Shown here: positions 34,611 to 47,199 of the stretch, one piece after another | How positions within the stretch are numbered: the stretch's first letter is position 1 | How the letters are laid out: each line of letters begins with the position of its first letter | Assembly: GCA_003550325.1 (NCBI GenBank) | Contig: QKWP01000065.1 | Location: 9,230-73,229, forward strand | Source of the DNA: Gigaspora rosea | Taxonomy: Eukaryota; Glomeromycota; Glomeromycetes; Diversisporales; Gigasporaceae | DNA: 64,000 nt | Direction of reading: 5' to 3' | Notes under the pieces: model-generated | Told to the model about the DNA's origin: nothing | The model's database searches: none | The model's input: the letters and a program-made list of their open reading frames with translations, nothing else | Program-made: the position numbers and the translations under genes

Positions 34611-37313
34611 CAGTTATGTTACCAATTTTTGGTAAATACGTATACTTCATACACAAACAATATTTATAATATACATTATCTTATTAACTGCCACTTGCTT
34701 TTTTATAAATATACAATTTTAATAAAATATATTATTTTTATTTATTACAAAATATTATACATTTATATATTATAATTAAATATATAAAAAACAATTATTT
34801 AATTTTTTTACTTTTTTGCTAGTTCTAGAACCACCATTATGATTTGAATGACCTCTACTATAATGTGGTCTTGCAGACCTAGAGATATGACTATCGTGAT
34901 TATGCTTGGTGGATTCTAAATTGTAAATAAATAAATAATAAGAACCAATGTAAACGATTAAAATAAATCAAATATCAGTAATACAAAAATATCACTGAAC
35001 AATATAATTAATACCTTGTGAATTGTTATAAAATTCTATATTTGCATATGAGGTATCAAAGAAATGAAAATTTAATTAACATAATAATTCATATACTAGT
35101 TACAACAACAAATATATTATATATTTACCTTTACTAACAGCTTTGCTCTTATTGGCATTATTAGCATCATTACTAGTGATAACTGCTTCACGATTTATAA
35201 CAAAAAAAATCAGATTGTACTAGTTACTACAAGAAATGGTTATTAGAATTTATAGTAAATGCATTACTAGATCTTGATACAGAAGTAGCGGCATTTCTAG
35301 ATTTTTTTGTAGGAGCATGTGTATTACCTGATTTTTTTTGGAAGGGAGGAGAAGTACCAGAACTAGAGGCAGCGGCAGTATTACCAGATTTTTTGGGGGG
35401 GCAGGAGAATTACCAGATTCTTTTGAAGGAGAATTACCAAGCGATTTCACAGGCGAATTTCTAGACGTTGGAGAATTTCTAGGCGTTGGGGAATTTCTAG
35501 GCGTTGGAGAATTTCTAGGCGTTGGAGAATTTCTAGGCGATGGGGAATTTCTAGGCAATAGGGAATTACTAGGCGAAGGAGAATTACCAGAAGATACTGC
35601 AGGGAAATTAATATCAGGTGCACTACTAGGCCTCACATTGTATGAGCATGAAATACACCATTCAGGGTCCTAGGTAGAGTTCCGAGTTGGTAAAAATTTT
35701 TCAATCGATTAGTTGCATCTAAAGTTGGCAACTAATCGATTGTGGGATCACGTGACTAATATAATCGATTAGTTGTTTAGTTGTTTAGTTGTTTATTTGG
35801 TTGGTTGTTTAGTTGTAAGTTGTAAGTTAATACTATCAACTCTCTCAAAATCGGTGTGCATGGCAGACAGGTTTTTATCAGCTTCGAGACGTTGCCGGAT
35901 TTGAAAACATGACAAACTATTAAACTTATATAACATAAACGAATTTGGTAGATTATTTTTTTATCAGATTTGACAGGTTATTGTTTTTGACAGGATTGGC
36001 TTTAAGAGGGTCGACTGTATTAAAAAAGTATTAATCTATCAATCTTACAATAAAAACCAAATACAGTTTTTTCTCGAAGAATCTTTAAAGTAATGCATTT
36101 CGTGGAAATATTTATTATAGAATGGTATGACAAATTTGCAGATTTGGAAATTAAACCAAATAATGCAGGATGCATTTAGATTATTTAAATAAAAAAAGCA
36201 TTAAAGCTTCGTGATAGTTTGTTAGTATTGCTTTCAAATTTGAATATATCATTACAAATTGGACCAGACAATGCGTGGAATTAGACCAACTTTAATAATT
36301 AAGCATATAAAAAAAAAGTTAGACTTGATAATTAATATTACGCCGATTAATAATATTATGGCAAACTTGTCACCGCCCATAATTAAGACTATCCAACACT
36401 TTAAATCAGACCAACCTAACAATCATCCTAACTAGTATTGTATGCTGTTGATGTATTAAAGTCGAATTATATTTATTTATTTAATAAATGAAATATGCAA
36501 TTTGAGATTTATCTATCGTTGAAACTGATGATCTAGTTGGCAAATCGTTAATTTGAATGCCTATAAATAGATAAAACAAAGATGAAAAGATGAGCTTGAT
36601 TTAAAGAAAACGTTAAAACGAATGTTTTTTATACTTACAAACCAAAATAGTCTATAAAGTGAAATTTAATATAAAATGAAAGATGCCCATGAATACGTGT
36701 GAATTTTTTTTTTTTTTATTACTTTGACAGTCTTGTCGGTGCTTAAATACAAATTGAATCAACTAATTAAGCTAATTCTAGTAGTTACTACTTTGCAATT
36801 GCAAGCCCGGCATCATCCGGCTATCTTAATTTGTACCCAGATGCAACCTGTCACACTAAGTTATGTATGACCCAGAAATTTTATCTTGGCTACTTGGCTA
36901 TCTTACAAACCAAAATACATGTGAATTAAATAAGGAAACTGAGAATAACTATTTAATAATATGTAAACATACTAAATCAGCTTAAATAAAACACTAACGG
37001 AATAACTAAAATGACCGTTATACTTACCAGGCTATTACAAGTTAAACGACACACAAAACACTTTTAAAAGTATAAGCTTGGGCCATTATAAGTTTCTCAC
37101 TGATTCATAACGAATTGACTGACCTGAGAAGTACTATTAGGAAGAGAACTTAAATTGGATCATAAATTTAATATTTTTTAAATATAAAATAGAGTTTAAA
37201 TCTTTGGACCCACCAAACTAATACAAATTAGTGATTCGCGAGATGCTATATAAAGAGCAAATACTATATAAGCTTGATTTTACAATAATTAAATAGGATA
37301 ATGAAATTGGGTC

Positions 37314-37381
37314 TTTGTCTTGAAAATGACCTTACGGGGCATAGTAATTACTATGCCCCGTAAGGTCATTTTCAAGACAAA
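37314..37381. repeat. Perfect 68-bp palindrome without loop
   Basis: Two 34-bp arms (TTTGTCTTGAAAATGACCTT..GGGGCATAGTAA and its exact complement) meet at 37347/37348. It could be a minimal MITE or an extrusion-prone cruciform. No gene touches it. Confidence 0.8.
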
Positions 37382-37732
37382 AATCTCAAGTAATTTTAAT
37401 GCATACCGAGCTAACATGAATTAAGAGATCCGAGCTGTGAGAGAACTATTTAAAGCAAATATCCGTAATGGTAAGTTTGTATTGCAAATTTTAACTAACA
37501 ATTATAATACTCACCAAGTCCATGTGAAGCAAAAGAGCAGAAAGTGTTTAATAGTAAAATTAAATTGAAAGTTTAAATAGAAAAATAAATAGTTTCTTAT
37601 ACCCATAAAATTATTGGTTTAAATTATATATAAAGATAAACATCTGCAAGTTAAATGAAGCTTAATATGATAATCGATTACCAAAACTAAAATGGAAAGC
37701 AAGATTACTTACGATTTTAAGTGGATAATAGG

Positions 37733-37883
37733 TATTTTCAAATATACTTTTTTTTTTTTTTTTTAACAAAACCAGAGTTCAGCTTTTGTTGGTTATATAT
37801 TATTTGCTAACCAACAAAAGCCGAACTCGGATTTTGTTGGAAAAAAAAAAAAGCATAAATATATTTGAAAATATCTAATAAGA
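37733..37883. repeat. Imperfect ~150-bp hairpin
   Basis: ATTTTCAAATATA (37734-) is mirrored by TATATTTGAAAAT near 37860-37872. Inner arms AACAAAACCAGAGTTCAGCT / AGCCGAACTCGGATTTTGTT surround a short AT loop, with T and A runs between the arm segments. Confidence 0.6.
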
Positions 37884-38037
37884 TTAAATACTTACAGCGC
37901 TACTTAATAATAAATATAGTACCGGTAATAAGTTAATAGTTAATAATAATGTAATAAGATAAAGTCACTAAATACTGAAATAATAATATATAATTTTTAT
38001 TGAGTATTCATAGTAAAATATTCAATATATATATATA

Positions 38038-40008
38038 TTAAGTAGAGAAAGCATTAATGCTGCTCATATTTTTTTTAAGAAAAACTAATTGCTTCAATAA
38101 ATCCGAATTGAGCCTAGTGCGCTTATCCGTTACATGGTTTTCAGCATCGGAAAATAGACGTTCTGATGGCACGGAGGAAGCTGGCACCGCAAGATATCGT
38201 CTTGCCAAAATTGCCAAAGTAGGAAAGAAAGTTTTGTGGTTGCGCCACCAAACCAGAGGGCAGGGTTCTTCATCAAGAGAAATTTCAGGTATTTCGCAAT
38301 ACCGATCAAATTCGTTAGGTACATCGTTGGTGTTTTCTGTTCGTAAATAAGAAAAAAATGCTGACAGTTTAGGTTTTTTATGTTGATGCGATATTGTATT
38401 GACATTGTTGGTTTGTGTGGAATCATTATTATTAGTTTGTGTTGAATTCAACTCATCAAATTAATGGCGCATAAGTTGAATCGTTGAGCGGCGTAAATCT
38501 CTAGTACAGAAATTTAATTGCTTAAATCGTGGGTCAAGAAAAGAGCAGCACATGCCAATTTCACTCAGGTCTCCTCACCGTTCGATTAAATTATTTAAGA
38601 TCGTGTTGCTAACAGAGATCGCTTCCTCATTTTGACCAGTAAAGTACTTAAGCCGATGTGCGAGTTCTTCTAACATTGGTGTCATAAAACCAAGTGTCGG
38701 GTATTTGGATCCACTTAAAAATTGAGTTGCTACGTCAAAAGGAGAAAGGATTACAACAAGTTCTTTCAATAATTTAAATTTTTCTTCTGAAGAAAGAAAA
38801 GAACTCAACGTTTTTGCACTTTTTCTAACCTCCCTAAGAGTATGATTATTGAGAGTTGAGTATAGTTGCATAATAGTGGGTCTTAAATGCACAAGTCGTT
38901 CAATCAAATGAAAGGTGGAGTTCCATCTAGTATCCACATCCTTAATAACATCTAATGGTTCTTTAAGTCCCAGGGTAACTTGTAATTGTGCTTCGCGAAG
39001 TTGCTTTCTTTTTTTTTCTTTTGACAAAATTGAAACAAGTGTTTTGCACTTTGAAATTAGCTCGTCTACTTGTTTCAGTCCTAAATTTATACTTAGTTGT
39101 AGTGTATGCCCGGCACACTTAATGTTAGGAACGCCTATTTGTTGCACCGCCGACTTAACATTCACACCATTATCTGTAGTAATAGAAAAGATCTTTTGAT
39201 AATTAATATTAAATTTATCACAAATGGAATTAACAGATTCTACAATATCAGATACATAATGATCGTCTAACTCTCCAATTTCAAGTATAATTTCGTGTGA
39301 CTCAAATGATTCTGTAAGCCAGTGACAAGTGATTCCAATATAACTATCATGCGCTCGTGACGACCAAATATCAAAGGTTAAAGAAAACGTGTCAGATGTC
39401 TCTAAAATAAGATCGATAATTTGCTTTACTGCTAAAGAATAAGTATCTAATATAATCGTTTTTATTGTACTAACACATGGCATTTTAAACTGAAAATCAA
39501 AACTTTTTATCAAACGCTTAAAGTCATCAATTTTGACAAGATAAATAGGCTAAGCACATGAAACTATATATTGTACAACTTGATGTATGAGTTTTTTTTG
39601 AACATAAGAAGAATGAGGTTTCATAATTACTTGCTGAATTGTTTGTTGATGAACTTTCACTGACTTATTCGCAAGTGATTCTTTAGTAATATAATGGATA
39701 TCTCTAAAGTAATTTATTAAATTGCTTGTCGAACCTAACTACACATACTCCGTATCGCATCCGTCAAATAAGTATTGAACTTTTTTGACCTCCTCTTCTA
39801 GATTATCTAATGTGCGTATTACAGCATCATATTTTTTAAAAAATTACTATACGAAACTTCCTGATTTTCTTCCTTTTCTTTTTCTTTTTTTAACACGACT
39901 AAAATTTGTAGATGTTGATGTTGAAGCTAATACTTCTTCATCATCATTACTATTTTTTTCTTCGCCATTATCAGATGTATCTAAATCATCATCATTCACA
40001 CCATCCAT
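38038..40008 (-). pseudogene. hAT transposase of the 35675-41238 element
   Basis: The core frame 39513-38038 is one continuous reading frame broken only by TGA at 38575-38577 and TAA at 38461-38463. Motifs in order: FDIWSSRAHDSYIGITCHWL, TTDNGVNVK, CAGHTLQLS, DVDTRWNSTFHLIERL, SFLDPRFK, then CPLVWWRNHKTFFPTLAILA and ASSVPSERLFSDA..KRTRL, the hAT C-terminal dimerisation motif. Upstream, a degraded region to the ATG at 40008 has an acidic start, a basic stretch and a weak BED-like remnant (GSTSNLINYFRDIHY). It has frame changes and a TAG in IVSCA*PIYLV. Few lesions suggest recent inactivation, or readthrough or sequencing error at single codons. A 137-residue C-terminal piece alone would retain the dimerisation surface. 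Confidence 0.9.
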
Positions 40009-40834
40009 TGTAGATTCTGTTTAGATATTACAAAGATGGGCGTTCTCCCCTTTTTATTCATATTTGTATTAAAAGTACTTACGTACTATATTATACTCTG
40101 AACAAGACTAAACAAAAATTAAAATTAATTAAAATTTTATTTAAACTATTTTTTTTTCCCAGCGTTTACGCATATGGGATCATCATGAGACGCTACTTGA
40201 AGCTATTTTCAATTTTAAATAATACATATAATATGTTTGACTTTTGCAAATTATATACTTACATATATGAGTTCTTTCAAGACATAAAGTGAATTTTTTT
40301 GATGATAAAAAAAAAAATTTTTACTATCGTTATCAATAAGACTTATCGTATGATTTTTGAGAATGTTTAAATGCATCATGCTAGTTCCAAAAATTTTTTG
40401 ACTTTTACTTGATGTATCCTTTTTTTTATATAGCGTTTGATTTTTTATGAATTGCTTTAATTGCTTTAATAATTATTAATTATTGTTCTTTCATTGTTCA
40501 TACGGCTCCAATATAATAATAACCTTTCATTGTAAAACTGGTTAAAAAACCAGAAAGAAAATAGGCTTTAATAAATAAAATGTCTTTGTTTCACCTAAAA
40601 TTAATGTAATTATGACTTTGGGGTTCTATTATTTACTTTCTTTCCTTCAACAATACGTTCTAACAACTATACTTTTTACGTGCAGCAAGAAATGGTGAGT
40701 TGCGGTTTCTTTCGGGTTTTTCAGGTTTATTTTATGGAATTTCGTCTTTTCTGTCTGGATATTTATAATTTTCAATTTGAAAAAGATTATTTAAATTAAT
40801 AATGATAATGCTTGATTATAAAATACCATGCATG

Positions 40835-40955
40835 CAGTGTTGGCAATGGAGTCAATGAAGCTGCGAATGGAGCCTAAATAGAGCCCAATAGATACTAGCT
40901 TTTTGAGCTCCATTCGCACAACTATTGAGCTCTATTGGCTCCATTGTTAACCCTG
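40835..40955. mobile_element. Small hAT-type MITE
   Basis: 121 bp starting CAGTGTTGGCAATGGAG and ending CTCCATTGTTAACCCTG. Flanks CATGCATG (40827-40834) and CATGCATA (40956-40963) are a one-mismatch 8-bp duplication. It is inside the larger hAT element. Ends resemble those of 12352-12623. Confidence 0.7.
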
Positions 40956-42517
40956 CATGCATACAATGGTACAAAAAAGCACATAAATAACATATGCATA
41001 ACACTAATTTGTATAACGCCAATTTTACTAATTACAGAATAGTTACGTCTGTTATATAATACTATAAATAGTATAGTTGTTTAGTTGATTATCATAGTTG
41101 ATAACTAATTGATAACTAACGATTAATCGTAATCGAACCAGTTGATAATAAATCAATTAGTTGTTTAAAAATTTTTTCAATCAATTAGTTGAAAAGTTGC
41201 CAACTAGTTGGTTTTTCAACTAACGATTTGGAACACTAGTCCTAGGTGGTGGTGAAGCACTGCTGTTGACATTAGCACTTTCCCAACAACGTCTTTTTAT
41301 TTTGTTTGTGTTTTTTGTTGCAGAAGTAATTTCGCACGCCATCAAGATTTCTCTTAACTAAAAAAAAGATTTAGTACTGATATTTATCTAAGAAATTTCG
41401 AACGCAGAAATAGTTACTCTAGTAGAACACAATTTTTTATTTACCACTTTAACGACGTGGTTGTGCCTGTCTTTTTCTTTTTCATGAATATTATAAATTC
41501 CTAGTCGACGTTCTTTGTTGGCTGCATCTTCATTAGTTTCCGAAGGTTCATCACTATGATAGGCTCTATTTTCCATTATTTTTTTAATGTCTCTTAATGC
41601 TTGATTTCTTGAAATATCAACAGAAAGAAGGTTATTAAAATGTTCATTATCAGTTTCTTGAAGTTGGTTAAACCCCTTCTTTCGTTGTTTAGCTTTCTAT
41701 AAATTATATAATTAAAAAATATATAAGGCAGTACCGATATTTATATAAATAATCTAAAAAAAAGGCTTACTGATTCCATTCTTCTGTTCTTACGCATTCT
41801 CGCACGATCTTGACTGTCTGACTCCGGGTTCTGCTGCTTGCGATATTTTTCCCTTTGATGTCTGTGCCATTTCTTTATTATTTTCAAAATATGATAGTCT
41901 TCCACCTGATATCTTTTTATGTCTCGTTTTACTGTTTTAAATGTATCTTGAAGAAACACATCCTTAAAGTCGATCTAACGCTTAGATGGGTTAGGTTGAT
42001 TAGATTGTTCTAAACCAGTTAGTGAAATTATGATATCATTCTATATTAATAAATTCGAACAAATAGATAGATCATTAATATAAAATACTGATATCTATAT
42101 AGATTAAGTTAAATAGTATAATTTCCGATATTTATTTAGCAAATTAAAAAAGTACTATTTTTCATCAAAAATGATACAATAATATATACTCTTAATAATT
42201 TTTTTTTGCTCGAAGAGAGTTCCCGGCGCCTTTTTGTAACCCTATGCCTGTTACAACCATTTCTGCTATGTTTGTTGCTATTGTAATTGTTGTTGCTGTT
42301 GTTGCTATTGTTGCTGTTATTGCTGTTGCTGTTGTCGCTATCATTATTGCTATCAGTTTCTAAAGAACGGGCCCTTTTTTTCATAAAATTATCGATTTTG
42401 TCACCTAGATTCTTTATTTCATTTCTTAATTCTTTTAATTCATCACCTACAAACCAAAAAAAAAGAAGTCATCTAGTACGTAAAAAAGCCACTATACCAA
42501 TATATATGTAGAATCAT

Positions 42518-42692
42518 GCCTAACATGCATATGTGCTACAAATATATGTATATATATGTCCAGTATATAATATCATTAATTTATTACCTCTTTCGTTCGA
42601 TTTTNGCCTAACATGCATATGTGCTACAAATATATGTATATATATGTCCAGTATATAATATCATTAATTTATTACCTCTTTCGTTCGATTTT
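42518..42692. other. Single-N junction (42605) flanked by an exact 87-bp duplication
   Basis: 42518-42604 is repeated exactly at 42606-42692 across the N. This is the second place in the window where a lone N sits between perfect direct repeats, as expected when overlapping contigs are concatenated. It falls in intron 1 of the minus-strand gene. The last bases before the N also copy the end of exon 1. Confidence 0.9.
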
Positions 42693-43121
42693 TCAATTTT
42701 TTTATTTTTGCTTCTTTCGATGGTTACTAATAAATGAGAAACACTTGAGGATAAACGAGAAATACTTGAGGCATGTGAGAGACTCATGTTGGATAATGTG
42801 AAGACTTTGCATTTCGAAGTGATATAGTAAGTGCTTCTTGTATAGAAAAAAAAAATAGAAACTGTTTTTTTATTACCTTTGGAGAAAAATAGAGAAGTGT
42901 GTATATACATGTATCACAACGCGTTTTTTTGTTTTCTTATATAGCATCAAAACAAAGCACATACTGTCATCGTATGTACTTGTGTATAGGCTTTGGGATT
43001 TTAAATTTTAGGATACAATCCCTAAGAAATCAAATATACTGAACCTGGTAAATTATAAAATTTAAAATTCCGAATTGTAATTTTTCCTTGGTATAAATAG
43101 ATATCGGGATATTAAAATTTT

Positions 43122-44138
43122 GGGGAATTTACAGATATGGGCCCAAAAATGAAAATAATTACAAATAAGGACCCAAAATGAAAATAATTACAAATAAAGG
43201 CCCAATTTTTGAAAATTATTACAATTAAGGGCCTAAATATACTGTCAAATTTGCTAGCCAATTTAAACATAATGGTATTCTGATCAATTGCCTCATTTCG
43301 TGATTAAATAGATGTTTTAGAGTTATTATTCATTAGTCAGAATTAAAAGAAAACATAAAAATCCGACTGACATTTTGAGCAAAACGAAAAATTAACTGTG
43401 TGACCTAATAGCTTTTGGTGTTTCGGCCTCTACTTCAAAGGAATATGATTTAAATATCACGAGGTCGAAGTACTTATTTAACTAATGGCACAGTAAACTT
43501 TACAAGGTATGATCCACATGCTTTGAATGCTTCCATAGAAGTTAAACAAGTCGGATCATAAGGAATCAGACTTACTATATGAATGTAGATAATTTTGCGC
43601 TTGTTTGCTGAAATAGTAAAAGAGTATGAACTGGTTTAGTTTGTAAAGCAAATAGCCAACAGCATATTTTGTTTGTTCGTTCTGAACTTATAAGAAGAAA
43701 GAAATTCGACAGAATAACTATCCAGGGTCGAATAGACATTTTTAAGTTAGTAAAATCATATCGATCTGTAATTTTGTATTTGACATAGTTTTTGTTATAA
43801 GCAAGCAGGCTTTTAAGAAATATACTGTATCAGAATAAATTTATAGCGAAATAATTGGTTGACAAATCGAATATACATTTTTATTGTGCATTTGAATTCA
43901 TATTTGAATTACTAATAGATTATTATTACATTTCTTATGTTAAAAATTAGTGACTATATTACAATCATATTCGTATCATCAAAGCGGGCCTAAATCATAG
44001 GTTCTTAAAAGCACATAATAATTTTGGGCCCTTATCTATAATAATTTTCAAATATCGGGCCTCTATCTGTAATTATTTTCATTTTGGGCCCTTATTTGTA
44101 ATTATTTTCATTTTTGGGCCCTTATTTGTAAATTCCCC
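43122..44138. mobile_element. 1,017-bp element with GGGGAATTTACAAAT ends
   Basis: The terminal repeats are long and internally repetitive: GGGCCCAAAAATGAAAATAA, ATTACAAATAAGGACCC and ATTACAAATAAAGGCCC on the left, with mirrored copies on the right (TTTTGGGCCCTTATTTGTAA). AAAATTTT directly precedes it (43114-43121) and follows two bases after it (44141-44148), a possible 8-bp duplication but of low complexity. No open reading frame. Confidence 0.65.
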
Positions 44139-44233
44139 TAAAAATTTTCTTTGTTATAAATTCATTTTAACCAAAAATTCATTAAAATTCTAATAGTTCA
44201 ATAATTATATTATTTTATAATTATTATAGAGAG

Positions 44234-44405
44234 TTTTACTAAAACGCACCTATGGTGTTTTGCACTATATTACACAAAAGCCAATTTATTTTTTAAAAAA
44301 ACCTTCATAACTCAAAATTTTGCTACCTTAAAATTTATTTTTATAAAAATTTATTTTTTGTTTTTGTTATATAGATTTGCAAATCTAATTTGGTAAAACA
44401 CCAAT
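44234..44405. mobile_element. GTTTTACTAAAACGCACC-family MITE, truncated
   Basis: The left end GTTTTACTAAAACGCACCTA matches the left end of 60407-60753. The right side retains only TTTGGTAAAACACCAA, so the right terminus is lost or decayed. Confidence 0.4.
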
Positions 44406-44429
44406 TTCTCAATAAAAATATATTATAAT

Positions 44430-44965
44430 AAACCGGATATTGATATAAGTTTATATAATAATATCGGGAATTTTTTATCTAAAAATTCCAAAAAAATTAC
44501 AGATATTGATGTAACTAAAGTTCAATCGAACTAAAGTTCGATCATATATTATTGGGAATTTTTTAGATAAAAAAATTCCCGATATTAGTGCATAAAAAAT
44601 TTATCACATATTATAGATATTGATTGATGTAACTAAAGTTCGATTATAATTAATATCAGGATTTTTTTATTGCACAAAAAAAATATATATATCATGACAG
44701 ATATTGATGTAACTAAAGTTCGATCATATATTATCAGGAATTTTTTTATCTAAAAAAAATCCCGATATTAGATATTAATCGATCGTAATTAATATCAGGA
44801 TTTTTTATTGCACAAAAAAAAAATATATCATGACAGATATTGATGTAACTAAAGTTCGATCATATAATATCATGAATTTTTTTAGTTAAAAAATTCCCGT
44901 ACCATATATTACAGATATTGATATAACTAAAGCTCGATCGTAATTAATATCAGATTTTTTATTGT
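44430..44965. repeat. Tandem ATATTGATGTAACTAAAGTTCGATC array
   Basis: About five units of CAGATATTGATGTAACTAAA, GTTCGATCATATATTAT, CGGGAATTTTTTA, some in inverted arrangement and separated by TATTGCACAAAAAAAA. They carry ATATCGGG / CCCGATAT words. The array lies 5' of the plus-strand gene starting at 45250. Confidence 0.65.
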
Positions 44966-45644
44966 GTAATTTCTCAATATAATATTGCCATAAAGTCTTA
45001 ATATTGATATAATATCTTCTATTTCATCAATTCTTTGTTTCGCCTATACGGTTTGGAAAGAAATATATCAACTATTTTATCAGCAATATGTAATTTTTTA
45101 AAGCGTTATAAATATAAATAGGATATGTTTCTTCATCTTGTTTTATTCACAATTCTTTTTAGTTTTGTTTCAATTCACAATTCTTTTAAGTTTTGTTTCA
45201 ATTCGCAAATCTTTTTTTCGCAGTTATTATTTTTTTACATATTAAAAACATGGATACAGTTGTTTCACATAGAAGACAATATAATGAAAAAAGGAGTGTG
45301 TTGGAAGTGGAAGCAAGAGAAGAAGGTCATCGTCTTTATCTTCTTCAAAAGGTAATATATATATCGGGATTTTATGTTTTGTGTAATTTTATATATTAAG
45401 CCAGGCTATTATATATTATATATATATATATAGATAGAAAGCGAAAACCTCCCGTTTCACCAATTTATATTAGCAGCAGCAGCAGTAATAACGAAAGTGG
45501 TAATAGCGATATTGAAAATATCGATATCGGTAGTGAAAATGATATCATAGCAGCACTCCGAGTACGTTTTTTATGTTTGGATATAAGTATCGGGTCCTGA
45601 TAGAAATATAAGATAGCATCCATAATTTACGTTAAACCAGTATT

Positions 45645-45700
45645 GTTATAGATAATACAAAAATAATACCATATGGTATTATTTTTGTATTATCTATAAC
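45645..45700. repeat. Perfect 56-bp palindrome in an intron
   Basis: GTTATAGATAATACAAAAAT..ACCAT and its exact complement meet at 45672/45673. Imperfect arms (CATAATTTACG / CGTAAATTATG, AAACCAG / CTGGTTT) extend it to about 45621-45727. It lies between the second and third exon blocks of paralog B. Confidence 0.75.
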
Positions 45701-46078
45701 ATTACTACTGGTTTATCGTAAATTATGAATGTACTAGTAACAGCTGGTTTATTTTGCATGTAATATCGGATAATTTTTTTTTATTATAATAGACTGAAAT
45801 CCTCTTAGTCATTGAGGGTCTAAACGAACGGGATAGACCAGACCCTGCCAAGCAATGGCATGAATTCAGAGATCATTTTATCACAAACTCCCTTCCAGCT
45901 ATTATGCGTGATATTGCTTACCCTGCTACTAACGACCAAGCGCTATATAATCCGGCAACACCATAAACATCAACATGAGATGTATTTGGAAAAAATGCAG
46001 CCGGCGAGGTGTGAATAACAAAAAAAAGAAAAAGAAAGAACACGCGGGCATCGCAAGTATATTATTATTAATATACAT

Positions 46079-46237
46079 GTTGTCTCCTGATGCCCAATTC
46101 AGAATCGGGCTGCCCCAGATGAGAATTTTGTAGCAGAATTAGGACTTTAGATGACTTTAGGGTTAGGGTTAGGCTAGAGTTAGAGGTAGGATTAGGCCAG
46201 ATTCCAAATTGGGACAAATTCTTATCTGGGACACAAC
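46079..46237. mobile_element. MITE with GTTGTSTCC ends and telomere-like core
   Basis: GTTGTCTCCTGATGCCCAAT at the left and the complement of ATTGGGACAAATTCTTATCT..GGGACACAAC at the right are inverted. The core contains TTAGGGTTAGGGTTAGG (46151-). ATACAT lies on both sides. It is inside an intron of paralog B. Confidence 0.6.
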
Positions 46238-47199
46238 ATACATATATAAATATTGGCAATATACATCTCACTCTTATTATTATTTAATATTATCGTTATT
46301 ATTATTCTTTTTTAATTTATTTCATTTTATTTTTACTCATTAATTTAATTTAATTTAATTTTTCATTATATTTTTACTCATTAATTTAATTTAATTTATT
46401 TATTTTGTTATTTATTTTCACTTTATTTTAATTTTTTATTTTTTTTTAATTTATTTTTAGAAACGCCAAAGACGAATGAGTGGCTTTAAACATTTACTAA
46501 CAACGCAAAGCCACTCATTATATAGAAATTTTCCAAAGAATATATCCGAAGAACAAGCAATTGCTGATATTTACTGGGCATTGCGGTTTCGAGGTTACCA
46601 TAGTATTGAAATTTCTAAAACTGATGCCAAAAAGGCTGATAGGGAGCGGAGAGACGAAAACCGCAATAGCAACAACAACCACAACGACCGGTGGTCAAAG
46701 TATTAGACAAAGACTAGCGATCCCGGAAGGTAAGATCTAAACCTATATAAATATCGGCATTATGCTTATCCACGAGTAATTGTTTTTGAACCCGAACAAA
46801 TTTTATTGATCTAAATTTAACATTAATGCTGCTAAAGGAAATGAGGCTTCAGGTTTTACCGGATTCAGCCTTAAAAAACCTGATAGTGACATATATTTTA
46901 CCAATGGCTAAATCTAATAAATGATAAATCGAAAGCTGTCTTTTATTTCTTTAGCAATGCAATGCTCACATATATATATATGATTTTTTTTAAAAAAAAA
47001 TTTTTTTTTTACTTCTAGTTGAAAAATATATTATGGTCAGCCGAAAATGTGTTAGCCATAAAAAAGAAATGTACAAGATACCGGTGGGCAAATGCTCCAG
47101 GTTTAATCGATGAAAATACAGCTCCACCCAAAAATGTACTATCTTGGTTTATATCAAGGTCATAAGTAATATTAGCAGAAATTGTTTTATGCTTGTAGA

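Larger units (their letters stand above)
35675..41238. mobile_element. Full-length hAT transposon (5,564 bp)
   Basis: The left end TAGAGTTCCGAGTTGG and the complement of the right end, TAGTGTTCCAAATCG, form hAT-type terminal repeats. GTCCTAGG is duplicated perfectly on both sides (35667-35674 and 41239-41246). Subterminal regions are rich in CAACTAATCGATT / TTAGTTGAAAAGTTG words on both sides. It carries a minus-strand transposase (38038-40008) and has itself received a hAT MITE (40835-40955) and two palindromes (37314-37381, 37733-37883). It interrupts a coding exon of the 42787-34776 gene. Confidence 0.88.
34776..42787 (-). pseudogene. Paralog A of an unrecognised multi-exon family, split by a hAT element
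   Basis: Exons read downward: 42676-42787 (ATG at 42787; Ser-rich), 42190-42446 (coiled-coil-like, then Ser/Asn repeat), 41771-42040 (LTGLEQSNQPNPSK, then a K/R-rich WHRHQREKYRKQQNPESD), 41445-41696 (basic; SRNQALRDIKKIMENRAYHS) and 41239-41357. The last continues beyond the hAT insertion at 35666 down to about 35237, as (N/S-P-T/S-P-R) repeats. Then come a short exon near 35132-35190 and a terminal basic exon 34776-34915. Exons 1-5 splice in phase with GT..AG borders. One TAG interrupts exon 3 at 41975-41977, where paralog B has Trp. A frameshift lies at the insertion joint and another in a G run near 35394. Basic, low-complexity character suggests nucleic-acid binding; this is inference. 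No known domain recognised. Confidence 0.6.

Noticed and set aside
35338..35673. Plus-strand Gly/Glu/Leu-Phe repeat protein (GEFLGV repeats)
   Set aside because: The opposite strand carries exons with splice borders and a paralog, so this frame is the antisense of the NSPTPR repeat.
39785..40024. Plus-strand Ser-rich frame
   Set aside because: Antisense to the acidic N-terminus of the minus-strand hAT transposase.
42287..42511. Plus-strand Leu-rich frame
   Set aside because: Antisense of the Ser/Asn repeat (GTTGCTGTT units) in exon 2 of the minus-strand gene.
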